Origin: Sporocytophaga myxococcoides DSM 11118
Lineage (GTDB): Bacteria > Bacteroidota > Bacteroidia > Cytophagales > Cytophagaceae
Assembly: GCF_000426725.1 (NCBI RefSeq)
Contig: NZ_AUFX01000003.1
Coordinates: forward strand, 558,001-622,000
Length of the DNA stretch: 64,000 nt
Reading direction: 5' to 3'
The position numbers and the translations under genes were made by a program. Of this stretch, positions 9,229 through 18,300 are shown piece after piece (the stretch's first letter is position 1; every line of letters begins with the position of its first letter). The notes below the pieces were generated by a model. The model ran no database searches. It saw nothing but the letters and a program-made list of their open reading frames with translations, and was not told the DNA's origin.

Positions 9229-9253
9229 TATTCGTTTTTTATATAGACGAATA
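9229..9253. promoter_or_regulatory. Inverted repeat before the 9267 small gene (possible operator)
   Basis: TATTCGT and ACGAATA, perfectly complementary arms of 7 bp separated by 11 bases, 13 bases upstream of the ATG at 9267. The geometry fits an operator or a weak hairpin; no regulator is identified. Confidence 0.3.
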
Positions 9254-9266
9254 AAACATTATAGCA

Positions 9267-9437
9267 ATGATTGATCCCGATAAAAAAGTAGAAAAAGATA
9301 AGGCTAAATATTCTTATGTTTATCAAAGCACTCAACAACCTTTGCATTTTGAAAATGAAGGTGGAGAATATATAGAAGCTGAACCGAATAGATTAGAAAC
9401 AACGTTTGGAATTATCGAATACAATAAAAATATTTAA
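9267..9437 (+). CDS. Small hydrophilic protein of unknown function
   Basis: 56 residues beginning MIDPDKKVEKDKAKYSYVYQ. The composition is protein-like: charged, no membrane segment, several Tyr and Glu. It is preceded by an inverted repeat (9229-9253) and followed by an imperfect stem-loop (ATACCTCA / TGAGGGTAT at about 9467-9492). No family is recognised, and translation is not proven. Confidence 0.45.
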   Translation: MIDPDKKVEKDKAKYSYVYQSTQQPLHFENEGGEYIEAEPNRLETTFGIIEYNKNI

Positions 9438-9728
9438 TAATTGAATTCTTTAATTTTCTAATCTTTAATACCTCAAGAAAGCTGAGGGTATGAATATTTG
9501 TGCCTGAGAAAAATTGTAATTATGAAAAAAATCAAAATATTTTTTTTATAGCTTTTATTACAAATACTTTCAAACCTGCCATATTATCCAACTTATTCAA
9601 GCCTATCTTTTGTAGGTTCTAGCCATTGTTTACTGATAAAGTATTTATATAAAGAAAATTATAAAGTATTTTTTAAATTTTAAAAACTTCCTGTAATTAA
9701 ACATGTTTTCATATATTCACTTTTTTAA
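9438..9728. other. Intergenic region before the membrane-protein pair
   Basis: AT-rich, with only the imperfect stem-loop at about 9467-9492. No gene seen on either strand; the promoter of the downstream pair probably lies here, but no clear match to the consensus was found. Confidence 0.4.
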
Positions 9729-10922
9729 ATGACTAATATGGAAACAATTACACCTGTATTTGAACTGCCACTAAGAAAAACTGAAGAGCGAGAAAGTCCT
9801 GTATCATTATATACAATTTTTCTAATTTTCGGGGTAACCAGCATCATGACCGGGGTTATATGGGATATTTCCTGGCATATGAGTATAGGAAGAGACAGTT
9901 TATTTTCTCCGCCACACCTCGCAATCTATTTGGGCGGACTTGCTACTGGCATTGGATCTATCATCAAATTATTAATAATAACATTCAGCAAAAAAGTAAA
10001 AATCAGAAACAGTAGTGTATCATTCTGGGGAATGAAAGCCCCTTTGGGAACTTTACTTTGCATATGGGGAGCCGCTGCAATGCTTACATCTGCTCCATTT
10101 GATGACTGGTGGCATAACACATACGGTCTTGATGTAAAAATTTTAAGTCCGCCACATGCACTTCTATTTGCTGGCATTATCAGTATCCTCACTGGAACAA
10201 TGCTTACGGTCCTTTCCTTTCAAAATCAGAGGGAGCAAATTCATCCCATGAACAATAATCTACTAAGATGGAGTTTTGCCTATACAGCATCTTTGTTTCT
10301 TATTGCAATGTATATATTCATTATAGAGCATTTAGGAAGGACAAAAATGCATAATCCTTTGTTTTATCAATTGGTTTGTTCTGTTTTGATAATGCCCATT
10401 GCAGCTACTATGCGTGGATCAAGATTGAGCTATCCTGCTACAACAATCACAGGGTTCTATACAATAATATTGCTCATCCAATTATGGCTGTTACCTTTGA
10501 TTCCGGCAGAGCCGAAGCTTGCTCCCATTCTCAATCCAGTAAAGCATTACGTACCTCTGTTATTCCCTTTGTTATTAATTGTACCAGGCTTTATACTTGA
10601 TAAGCTTTATAAAAAAATCAGCAACAAAAATATCTTTATTCAGGCTGTCTTATGCGGATCAGCTTTCTTTGTATCTGTATTAATAGCGCAATGGTTCTTT
10701 TCCTATTTTCTTAATTCGCCTATGTCTCACAATTGGGTTTTCCAAACACATGCCTTGCCTTACTATAAAGATCCTAATGTCCAGCACAGATTTGAATTTG
10801 CAAAATTTGCAGGCACAACAAGTCAATACTACATGGGATTTATGATTGCTTTAATACATGCTGTAGTTTTCTCTTACCTGGGTTTGAAATGGGGCAACTG
10901 GATGAGGAGGGTACAAAGATGA
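9729..10922 (+). CDS. Polytopic membrane protein with duplicated D-x3-H...SPPH motif
   Basis: 397 residues with about nine to ten predicted transmembrane segments. Two copies of one motif sit at the ends of helices: W45-D46-x2-W49-H50 then SPPH (H63), and D125-D126-x-W-H129 then SPPH (H143). Asp-His spacing is 4 in both, and His-His spacing is 13 and 14. Such paired Asp/His sites at membrane boundaries could bind a metal or haem, but this is an inference. The last loop is also His-rich (SPMSHNWVF, QTHALPYYK). I know no named family. It overlaps the next gene by four bases (ATGA), so the two are translationally coupled. Confidence 0.7.
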   Translation: MTNMETITPVFELPLRKTEERESPVSLYTIFLIFGVTSIMTGVIWDISWHMSIGRDSLFSPPHLAIYLGGLATGIGSIIKLLIITFSKKVKIRNSSVSFWGMKAPLGTLLCIWGAAAMLTSAPFDDWWHNTYGLDVKILSPPHALLFAGIISILTGTMLTVLSFQNQREQIHPMNNNLLRWSFAYTASLFLIAMYIFIIEHLGRTKMHNPLFYQLVCSVLIMPIAATMRGSRLSYPATTITGFYTIILLIQLWLLPLIPAEPKLAPILNPVKHYVPLLFPLLLIVPGFILDKLYKKISNKNIFIQAVLCGSAFFVSVLIAQWFFSYFLNSPMSHNWVFQTHALPYYKDPNVQHRFEFAKFAGTTSQYYMGFMIALIHAVVFSYLGLKWGNWMRRVQR

Positions 10923-12409
10923 AACATTCTATAACTTTATTGCTGATCTTTATAAGTTCGCTATCCTATGCCCACATAGGAAGCCCGGATATCGTATATC
11001 AGGGTAATGCAGGTCCCTACCCTGTGCTTATAACCATACAACCACCGGATGTAGTGCCAGGAATAGCTAAAATTCTGATAGATGCAGGAAGTGAAAAAAT
11101 AAATCGTATTAAAATACAACCCGTCTATTACCAATACGGCTCATCAGGAGCCCCTAAAGGTGATGATATCAAAAAGGTGGCCGGAATGAACCACCTATAT
11201 GAAGGTAGCCTGTGGCTTATGACATTCGGGTCTTCAAGCGTAAAAATATCGGTAGAAGGTAAAAAAGGTATTGGCTCAACAATTGTTCCGGTTCCAGCTA
11301 TAGCGACTGCAACGAGAACAATGGATCAAACCACTGGCATAGGACTTCAGATTATGGGCGCCTTTTTAATTTTGTCACTTGTGAGTATAATAGGAGCTGC
11401 GATCAAGGAATCAACCATTCCTCACGGCGCATCACCAACGCCTAAAGGGAAAAGATCAGCTATTATTGTTATGTGCATTACGTTTATCTCAATTGTATCA
11501 TTACTAATATTTGCAAATAACTGGTGGGGTAAAGTAGAAAGTGATTACAGAAATAACATGTTCAAACCTCTTAAGTTAAATGCACAAATTGAAAAAGAAA
11601 ATGATAAAAGCACCCTTTATCTCGATATAGTTAACCCTGCATGGCAAGAAAGGAAAGCAGATGACCTGATAGCTGATCATGGAAAGTTAATGCATCTTTT
11701 TCTCATAGATACCAAAGGCCAACAGTTTGCCCACCTTCATCCTGTACCAAAAGATTCATTACATTTTGTGAGTATTTTACCTTCTTTAAATGAAGGAAAT
11801 TATCTGGTATTTGCTGAAGTTGTTCATTCTAATGGTATGGCTGAAACGCTTACAGATACGCTGCATGTATTGGAAAACATAAATTCAAAAATTACCGACA
11901 CTGATGATTTTGCAGGAGATGTTCCATTAAATTCAGAGGTCGCCATTGTTGACAATCTAAAAATAAAAGCCAATATTCAGAACAGAATTATTGCAGGTAA
12001 ACCTGTAAAAATTTCCTTTAAATGCACAGAAGATGGCAATATGCCCGCAAACCTTCAACCATATCTCGGAATGGCAGGACATGCAGTAGTAATGAAAGAT
12101 GATGCATCTGTTTTTATCCATTTACATCCTATGGGAACCATATCTATGGCTTCTCAATATGCACTTGCAGAAAAGGTAGATGAAAATATAACAATATGTG
12201 GCAATCTATCAGAGGCTAGTGAGGCAAGTCTGGACACCACTGGCGTTATTGATAAAAAAACTATTAGTCTTATGAGGTCTAATAAAGAATATAGTAGTGA
12301 AATTATATTTCCATATGTCTTTCCAAAGCCTGGAGATTATTACATTTGGATTCAGGTGAAACATAAAGGCACCATTAAAAATGGAAAATTTAAAATAAAG
12401 GCTGTCTAA
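10919..12409 (+). CDS. Membrane-anchored protein with two HLHP motifs (possible metal binding)
   Basis: I place the start at 10919 (MKHSITLLL), which gives a signal peptide, a GAGGAGGG ribosome site and an ATGA overlap with the upstream gene; the frame also opens 10 codons earlier. The 496-residue protein has a signal peptide, an extracytoplasmic part, two hydrophobic segments (about 143-163 and 180-200), and a large C-terminal part with two related units. Each unit has His near a beta-strand and then HLHP (residues 272-275 and 401-404), with GMAGHAVVMKDD in the second. The His/Met pattern suggests copper or haem contact (inference). It probably forms a unit with the upstream membrane protein. 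Confidence 0.7.
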   Translation: MKHSITLLLIFISSLSYAHIGSPDIVYQGNAGPYPVLITIQPPDVVPGIAKILIDAGSEKINRIKIQPVYYQYGSSGAPKGDDIKKVAGMNHLYEGSLWLMTFGSSSVKISVEGKKGIGSTIVPVPAIATATRTMDQTTGIGLQIMGAFLILSLVSIIGAAIKESTIPHGASPTPKGKRSAIIVMCITFISIVSLLIFANNWWGKVESDYRNNMFKPLKLNAQIEKENDKSTLYLDIVNPAWQERKADDLIADHGKLMHLFLIDTKGQQFAHLHPVPKDSLHFVSILPSLNEGNYLVFAEVVHSNGMAETLTDTLHVLENINSKITDTDDFAGDVPLNSEVAIVDNLKIKANIQNRIIAGKPVKISFKCTEDGNMPANLQPYLGMAGHAVVMKDDASVFIHLHPMGTISMASQYALAEKVDENITICGNLSEASEASLDTTGVIDKKTISLMRSNKEYSSEIIFPYVFPKPGDYYIWIQVKHKGTIKNGKFKIKAV

Positions 12410-12444
12410 AAGACAGTAATATTTTTAAAATACTTATTAATCTA

Positions 12445-12485
12445 ACACAAGCTTCCTATTTAAATAAGAGGCTTGTGTTTTTTTT
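12445..12485 (+). terminator. Intrinsic terminator after the HLHP protein gene
   Basis: Stem ACACAAGCTTC / GAGGCTTGTGT (11 bp with one G-T pair) followed by eight T. Confidence 0.85.
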
Positions 12486-12487
12486 AT

Positions 12488-12771
12488 AAGAAATATTACC
12501 AAGGATGAAGAATATTTAAAAGAGAGGATCCACAGAACTATCAGAAAATACGATCACTCTAATCTAATTATAAATTCATGATTTATTTCTTTCAAATGAG
12601 AATAATTAAAGAGGCAATACAACTCTTATAAATGCGCTGTCTTGCTAACGTTTGTAATATTTTAACTCTAAAAAAAATTTGCAAAGCAATTGCATTTAGC
12701 CATGTTCATTTAGGATTTTTAATATTTTTATTATCTTTAGGTTTCACATACTCAAATCAAACACAGAAAAA
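12488..12771. other. Upstream region of the GH5 gene
   Basis: AT-rich, no gene on either strand. TATCTTTA and TAGGTTTC near 12733-12745 resemble -7 boxes (one mismatch each to TAnnTTTG), but no TTTG stands at the right distance, so no promoter is assigned. Confidence 0.4.
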
Positions 12772-15465
12772 ATGAAAAAAACTCTACTCGTAATGCACAT
12801 GCTTCTTTTAATAGCTGTGCTTTCCAGAGCCCAGACACCACTTTCTATGAATGGGAGGTTAGGTGTTACTGATGGTAAACTGGTCAATGAATGTGGAACA
12901 GCGATACAGCTTCGTGGTCTAAGCACTCATGGAGTGATGTTTCACCAGGAATGTTATACTGAATCTTCAGTCAAAGCAATTGCTCAGGATTGGAAGGCTG
13001 ACCTGTTGAGGCTTGCTATTTACACTGAAAATAGTGATGGGGCAACCAAAGGTTTTGCCCAATCAACCAATAAAGATTTTTATTACCAGTGGATAGATAA
13101 TATGGTAAGCCTTACTGAAAAATATGGAATTTACGTAATTATTGACTGGCATATTCTTAAGGACGGAAATCCCCAAAATTATCAAGCACAGGCAAAGGCA
13201 TTTTTCACTTTGATGTCCAGCAAATATAAAGACAAAAAACATGTCATATATGAAATCTGCAATGAACCGAATAGCGGAACCTCATGGGGAACGATTAAAA
13301 GTTATGCTGAGGACATTATTCCTGCAATAAGAAACAATGACCCAAATGCTGTAATCCTTGTCGGAACTCCTGAATGGAGCAGCAGAATCGATCAGGCAAG
13401 AAGTAATCCTTTGACTGGAAATAATGCAAAGAACGTAATGTATACGCTTCACTTTTATGCAGGAAGCGGTGCTCATGATCAGTATAAAAACTATTTGAGA
13501 GATGCAGTTTCAGCTAAGTTTCCTGTCTTTGTTTCAGAGTGGGGAACAACCGAAGCAAGTGGAGCTGGTAATATAAATGCAGGAAATTCCAAAGACTGGC
13601 TATCCTTGTTAGAACAAAATAAAATAAGCTGGGCAAACTGGCAGTTTTCCGACAAAGCCGAATCATCTTCATTGTTAAAAGAGGGTTCGTGTCTTACTGA
13701 ATCATGGATTAACTTCAGAACAGATAACTCAGGTAATTCAGGAAAACTTATCTATGATGAGCTAAGAAAAACAAAAAACTATACAGCTTGCGGTTCTGTA
13801 ACTATACCTGTTACTCCTAAACCTCCTGTATGTCCTAATGCCACAGGATCTAATTTAAACATTTATGGCTGCCCTGTTACCAATACCTTCAACACCAACT
13901 ATTGTCAGGGATATAATACCAAACAAGCTTATGTAAAAACAGATTTCTCAAAAGATTCTGTACCATATTTTACTTATTGGAAAAAGCCATCAGAAGGAAG
14001 TACTGTTTATTCAGCAGTTATTAAGAACGAAAAACTTGAAATAACATCTGTAAATGCTGACCCAAACTATTCTACATTCGGATTTGACTTTGGAAAATTA
14101 AATGCTACAACCCATATTCCGATTGACTTACGTGCCAATGCAGTACTTAAGTTTGATGTAAGCTTTCAGAAAACAAATTATTCGGCTAATGATATCGCAC
14201 TGTATATCGAACTTGTTGATGCCAATGAAAAGAGTATCAATGCTACGGCTTTAGGATCTTATAATCGTTTCATCCTACCGGTAAATGGAACAACAAAAAC
14301 TATTGTTGCTGACTTTACCAATGGAGTTAAAAGAACTCCTCCGCTAACACCTGGAACGAATAGCAATCCGCAGGAAGATACTTACGACAGAACTACATTT
14401 GATTTCTCTAAAGTTACCAAAATCACTATTTGGGTAAACCCGAATGTAAGCGGAGTATATTCAAGACCTCCTTTTACTGGAACATGGACTATTGACAACT
14501 TCAGCCTTGGATATGATGAGACTAAAGCTGTTAACTGCGAAGAATATGTTGATGTTGATCTTTGTCCTAATGACCCTAACAAAACGAAGCCAGGAAAATG
14601 TGGGTGCGGGGTGCCTGAAACTGGCTGTGATTGTAATGGTGTAACCGGAGGTACTGCTTTTATAGACCTATGTGGTAAATGCGTTGGCGGAAATACAGGC
14701 CAAGAAGAGTGTGATGGAAATTCTTTTTCAGGAACTCCATATCCTATTCCAGGAACTATTGAAGCTGAAAACTTTGACAAAGGCGGACAAGGAGTTGCAT
14801 ATAATGATCTAACCACCGCTAATGAGGCGGGGGCCACTTACAGACCTGGTGAAGCTGTAGACATTGAACTTGCCGGAGGTTCTACTAACAACTGGAATAT
14901 AGGCTATACAGCTACAGGTGAATGGTTAAATTATACAGTAGATGTAAAATATCCAGGAACATATCATGTAAGCTTCAAAGTAGCATCTGAACGTACCACA
15001 GGAAAATGGCATCTGGAATTGAATGGAGCAAAAATTCCAAACTCCGATTTCACACTAGCGACAGCAACTGGAGGCTGGCAAACATATTCTACCTTAAAAA
15101 CAACTCAGCCTATCAGTCTGAATCAGGGAAAACAAGTACTAAGACTTGTAATTGACGGAGCAGATGCAAATATTGATAATATGAAGTTTGAAGCTGTAGA
15201 TGTTGTTATTACTTCTAATCCGGTAAAAACTGAGCGCAAAGTAACAGTGTATCCAATGCCAGCAAATGGTATTATCAATATCAGCCAAGAAACCATGTCA
15301 TATAACAAAGTATTGATGATGGACATGGCAGGAAATGTTGTTAAAACAAAATCTCTTTCTGCTTTAACAGAAGAGCTTACATTGCAAAATGTTTCCCGTG
15401 GTGTCTACATGCTTGAGCTTACAGGTGCTAATGGTATTGAACATGTAAGAGTTGTAGTTGAATAA
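12772..15465 (+). CDS. Secreted GH5 endoglucanase with C-terminal binding modules and T9SS sorting domain
   Basis: 897 residues. Order: signal peptide (1-21); GH5 catalytic domain (about 25-340), subfamily 2-like, with IIDWH at 123-127, acid/base E165 in CNEPN and nucleophile E256 in SEWGT; a beta-rich binding-like region (about 385-600); a Cys- and Asp-rich linker resembling thrombospondin type 3 repeats (about 605-655); a CBM6-like module starting IPGTIEAENFD (about 665-815); and a T9SS type A tail (VYPMPANGIINIS to the end). Family knowledge: GH5_2 enzymes cut beta-1,4-glucan with retention. The tail predicts export through the type IX system and cell-surface attachment or release. Single gene with its own terminator. 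Confidence 0.92.
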   Translation: MKKTLLVMHMLLLIAVLSRAQTPLSMNGRLGVTDGKLVNECGTAIQLRGLSTHGVMFHQECYTESSVKAIAQDWKADLLRLAIYTENSDGATKGFAQSTNKDFYYQWIDNMVSLTEKYGIYVIIDWHILKDGNPQNYQAQAKAFFTLMSSKYKDKKHVIYEICNEPNSGTSWGTIKSYAEDIIPAIRNNDPNAVILVGTPEWSSRIDQARSNPLTGNNAKNVMYTLHFYAGSGAHDQYKNYLRDAVSAKFPVFVSEWGTTEASGAGNINAGNSKDWLSLLEQNKISWANWQFSDKAESSSLLKEGSCLTESWINFRTDNSGNSGKLIYDELRKTKNYTACGSVTIPVTPKPPVCPNATGSNLNIYGCPVTNTFNTNYCQGYNTKQAYVKTDFSKDSVPYFTYWKKPSEGSTVYSAVIKNEKLEITSVNADPNYSTFGFDFGKLNATTHIPIDLRANAVLKFDVSFQKTNYSANDIALYIELVDANEKSINATALGSYNRFILPVNGTTKTIVADFTNGVKRTPPLTPGTNSNPQEDTYDRTTFDFSKVTKITIWVNPNVSGVYSRPPFTGTWTIDNFSLGYDETKAVNCEEYVDVDLCPNDPNKTKPGKCGCGVPETGCDCNGVTGGTAFIDLCGKCVGGNTGQEECDGNSFSGTPYPIPGTIEAENFDKGGQGVAYNDLTTANEAGATYRPGEAVDIELAGGSTNNWNIGYTATGEWLNYTVDVKYPGTYHVSFKVASERTTGKWHLELNGAKIPNSDFTLATATGGWQTYSTLKTTQPISLNQGKQVLRLVIDGADANIDNMKFEAVDVVITSNPVKTERKVTVYPMPANGIINISQETMSYNKVLMMDMAGNVVKTKSLSALTEELTLQNVSRGVYMLELTGANGIEHVRVVVE

Positions 15466-15488
15466 ACTATATCTTCTTTCCATTATAT

Positions 15489-15519
15489 AAAAAGCCCTCC
15501 GAAATTCGGGGGGCTTTTT
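15489..15519 (+). terminator. Intrinsic terminator after GH5
   Basis: AAAAGCCCTCCGAA and its complement TTCGGGGGGCTTTT form a GC-rich stem with one G-T pair and a tiny loop, followed by further T. Confidence 0.88.
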
Positions 15520-15622
15520 AATTTATTGATTTAAGATCGTCCAAATCCTTTTTTTTCAACAATTCAGTTTACCAATTTCTTATCAATTTGTAATATATAA
15601 AGACCAAACTGATCTGATAAAT

Positions 15623-17632
15623 ATGAACAGGAAAAACTGCTCCATATGGATTTTAATTAATATTTTATTCGTCCAGTTTTCAAATGCTCAACCACCCGGT
15701 GCTTCAGCCAACTGGAAGCTGGTATTTGAAGATAATTTTGACGGTACAAAGTTGGATCAATCCAAATGGGGCTATAATTATCCTTGGGGAAATACGCATA
15801 ACCACAGGGCCTATATGACAGACTCCATGGTCACTCTCAAAGATGGGATTCTCAGCTTAAAAGCTATAAATAAAAGGCACCCCAAGGCACCTGCAGGAAC
15901 GGAGAAATACCCTGACTTTGGGTACCTCAGTTTTGACTATACCAGCGGAGCTATTCATTCAAAAGGAAAATTCGAGACTACATATGGATATATTGAAGGA
16001 AGATTCAAAGCTCCTTCTACACCAGGAACATGGCCAGCATTCTGGACATTGAATGCCGATGGAGCATGGCCTCCGGAAATTGACATTCTGGAAATTCCTG
16101 ACGACCGCAAAGTACACCATTACTATTACCACTATGGCCCGGACTGGCAGAATGAGAAATCATTCGGAACCACTCATTCCGGCCCCGACAAATCACAAGC
16201 CTTTCACACTTATGGGGTAGAATGGGGCCCTACATACATGAAATTTTATTTCGATGGACAACTACTGAATTCCTATACAAACAGATCAGAAGCTGCACAA
16301 GGTAAAAACATGTATATGATAATTAACCTTGCAGTAGATGGATGGGCTCCCACTCCACCTGCGAATGCACAATGGCCAGCCTTATACCAGTGCGACTGGG
16401 TAAGAGTATGGAAGGCAAATGAATCGGCAAACTTTGATTTTGAAACCGGTAGCCTTTCCCCCTGGGGCCCTTGGAATAATGCGACTATAACCTCCGATTG
16501 CAAAAGGTTAGGCAATTATGGTGTAAAGCTTTCAGGAAATCCTGTCAGCATTGAACGAACAGTTACAGTAGAGCCTAATACCAGATATGTTTTCGGAGGA
16601 TATGGAAAAGTAAATACCTCAGGAGAAACAGCAATGTTTGGGGTCAAGAACTATGGCGGAAATCAGGTTACCAAAACTGTAAGTGGTACATCATTTACTA
16701 AAGATTCTGTTGTTTTCTCTACAGGAAGTTCCAGTACAAGTGCTATTGTATTCTGGTATAAACAATCTGGCACAGGAAGCGCCTGCGCTGATGATTTTTT
16801 TCTTTACAAGTTAAATAATCTTCCACCGGTTATAACTATAACAGGTCCAGAAAGCAGTCAGGTCATCAATGCTCCCGGAGAATTGATTATAAATGCCAAT
16901 GCAACAGACCCTGATGGCTCAGTTGCAAAAGTTGAATTCTATAATGGATCTTCCCTGCTGGGAACAGATGCCGCCTCACCTTATAGTTTTACATTAACCA
17001 ATTTATCTGCCGGAACTCACATCATCACAGCAAAGGTATATGATAACACAGGCGCAACTACAGTTTCATTACCTCTTCAAATCAGTGTTAACTCCTTGCC
17101 TATAATTTCGATTATAGAACCAACTAATAATAGTGTTTTCAATGCTCCTGCTTCAATCAATATTAAGGCAACTGCTAATGACCTTGACGGTACTATTACC
17201 AGTGTTGAGTTTTACAGCGGAAGCAATTTAATAGGCACAACATCCCAATCTCCTTATTCAATACTTTGGACTGAAGCTAATGATGGGAAATATGATATTT
17301 TTGCCATTGCAAAAGACAATAAAGGCCAGACATCGAAATCCAATACGATTTCTGTTTCAGTAAGTACTGTAAGCTGCATCAATGCCTCGGATAATAATGA
17401 TCAGTTGATCATCTTTCCAAATCCATTTTCATCCGATTTAAAAATATCGATGGAAAGACCTGAGAAAATTTTAAGTGTAAGGTTATTTAATTCAGAAGGA
17501 AAAGAAATTTTCTTTACCAAAGACATTCAGGTAAATGAATTAAGTATAGGTAGCGAACTTCTTCCAGGTGTATACTATTTAAATTTGATAACCGAAACTC
17601 ACTGCTATACAAGAAATATATTTAAAAAGTAA
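15623..17632 (+). CDS. Secreted GH16 beta-glucanase with Ig-like repeats and T9SS sorting domain
   Basis: 669 residues. Signal peptide (1-22); GH16 domain (about 30-268) with the catalytic signature EIDILE, nucleophile E152, D154 and acid/base E157; a CBM4/9-like domain (about 270-400, beginning NFDFETGSLSPWG); two bacterial Ig-like repeats (about 402-490 and 492-580), each with TDPDGSVAKVEFYNGS-like wording; and a T9SS tail starting IIFPNPF. Family knowledge: GH16 laminarinase- or lichenase-type enzymes cut beta-1,3 or mixed-linkage glucans with retention; the exact substrate cannot be read from sequence. It follows the GH5 gene but is separated by a terminator, so it is probably transcribed separately. 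Confidence 0.92.
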   Translation: MNRKNCSIWILINILFVQFSNAQPPGASANWKLVFEDNFDGTKLDQSKWGYNYPWGNTHNHRAYMTDSMVTLKDGILSLKAINKRHPKAPAGTEKYPDFGYLSFDYTSGAIHSKGKFETTYGYIEGRFKAPSTPGTWPAFWTLNADGAWPPEIDILEIPDDRKVHHYYYHYGPDWQNEKSFGTTHSGPDKSQAFHTYGVEWGPTYMKFYFDGQLLNSYTNRSEAAQGKNMYMIINLAVDGWAPTPPANAQWPALYQCDWVRVWKANESANFDFETGSLSPWGPWNNATITSDCKRLGNYGVKLSGNPVSIERTVTVEPNTRYVFGGYGKVNTSGETAMFGVKNYGGNQVTKTVSGTSFTKDSVVFSTGSSSTSAIVFWYKQSGTGSACADDFFLYKLNNLPPVITITGPESSQVINAPGELIINANATDPDGSVAKVEFYNGSSLLGTDAASPYSFTLTNLSAGTHIITAKVYDNTGATTVSLPLQISVNSLPIISIIEPTNNSVFNAPASINIKATANDLDGTITSVEFYSGSNLIGTTSQSPYSILWTEANDGKYDIFAIAKDNKGQTSKSNTISVSVSTVSCINASDNNDQLIIFPNPFSSDLKISMERPEKILSVRLFNSEGKEIFFTKDIQVNELSIGSELLPGVYYLNLITETHCYTRNIFKK

Positions 17633-17644
17633 ATCATCTTAAAT

Positions 17645-17689
17645 GAAAATTCCCGCCCAGTTATACATAAACTATGAGTGGGAATTTTT
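17645..17689 (+). terminator. Intrinsic terminator after GH16
   Basis: GAAAATTCCC and GGGAATTTTTC arms around a loop of about 24 bases, followed by a T-rich stretch on the plus strand. Confidence 0.7.
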
Positions 17690-17712
17690 CATTTTATAAG
17701 GTATTCTGATTA

Positions 17713-18264
17713 TTAATCAACCTGTGTTTTTAGTTCATTTTCAAAATAACTCAAAGCTTCATTCCAGTTGTTCAGCCTGACATGGTGCCTGACATGGACA
17801 TTATGACTTGCGGTAAAAAGTAATGGTTTACCTTTAAAGTAATCCAGGTTCTTTATATGATCATCAATCATATAATCTGTATTTATAACAGATTTATCTC
17901 CACACAATACGATGTTCTTCCAGTTTATAGCAGGAAAATGTTCTGCAAGCCATTCGTATTTTTCGCTTAAAGACTGAGGGAACTGCATTGCCGCTGAAAC
18001 AATGAATATTTCATAATTTTCTGAAAGGGTTTGTAATGCTTCTTTTGCCCCTTTCATAACGGGTATTGTGCGGAAAAAACCGGGAGTAAATAAGTATCTC
18101 ATTACTGCTGTTTTATCCGGCAAGGCTTCTGTTTCTGGTACTCCGCTCAAAGATTTTCTGTCAACCCGAAAGTCATTTTCTTTTTCATACCACTCAATGT
18201 AATGGGACTCAACATCAGCAATAACATTATCCATGTCAATTGCGATAGTTTTCCTGATATTCAT
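17713..18264 (-). CDS. 5'(3')-deoxyribonucleotidase (HAD superfamily, NT5C type)
   Basis: I choose the ATG at 18264 (MNIRKTIAIDMDNVIADV); the frame opens 10 codons earlier in the intergenic spacer. 183 residues. HAD motif I DMDNVIAD, motif II FIVSAAM, and motif III/IV KSVINTDYMIDDH are visible. Family knowledge: NT5C-type enzymes remove phosphate from deoxynucleoside monophosphates; related proteins act on other phosphates. It lies 36 bases after the MFS gene on the same strand and is probably its operon partner. Confidence 0.85.
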   Translation of the reverse strand: MNIRKTIAIDMDNVIADVESHYIEWYEKENDFRVDRKSLSGVPETEALPDKTAVMRYLFTPGFFRTIPVMKGAKEALQTLSENYEIFIVSAAMQFPQSLSEKYEWLAEHFPAINWKNIVLCGDKSVINTDYMIDDHIKNLDYFKGKPLLFTASHNVHVRHHVRLNNWNEALSYFENELKTQVD

Positions 18265-18300
18265 ATTGATACTTCCTAAAATTAAATAAAACAATTAGTA

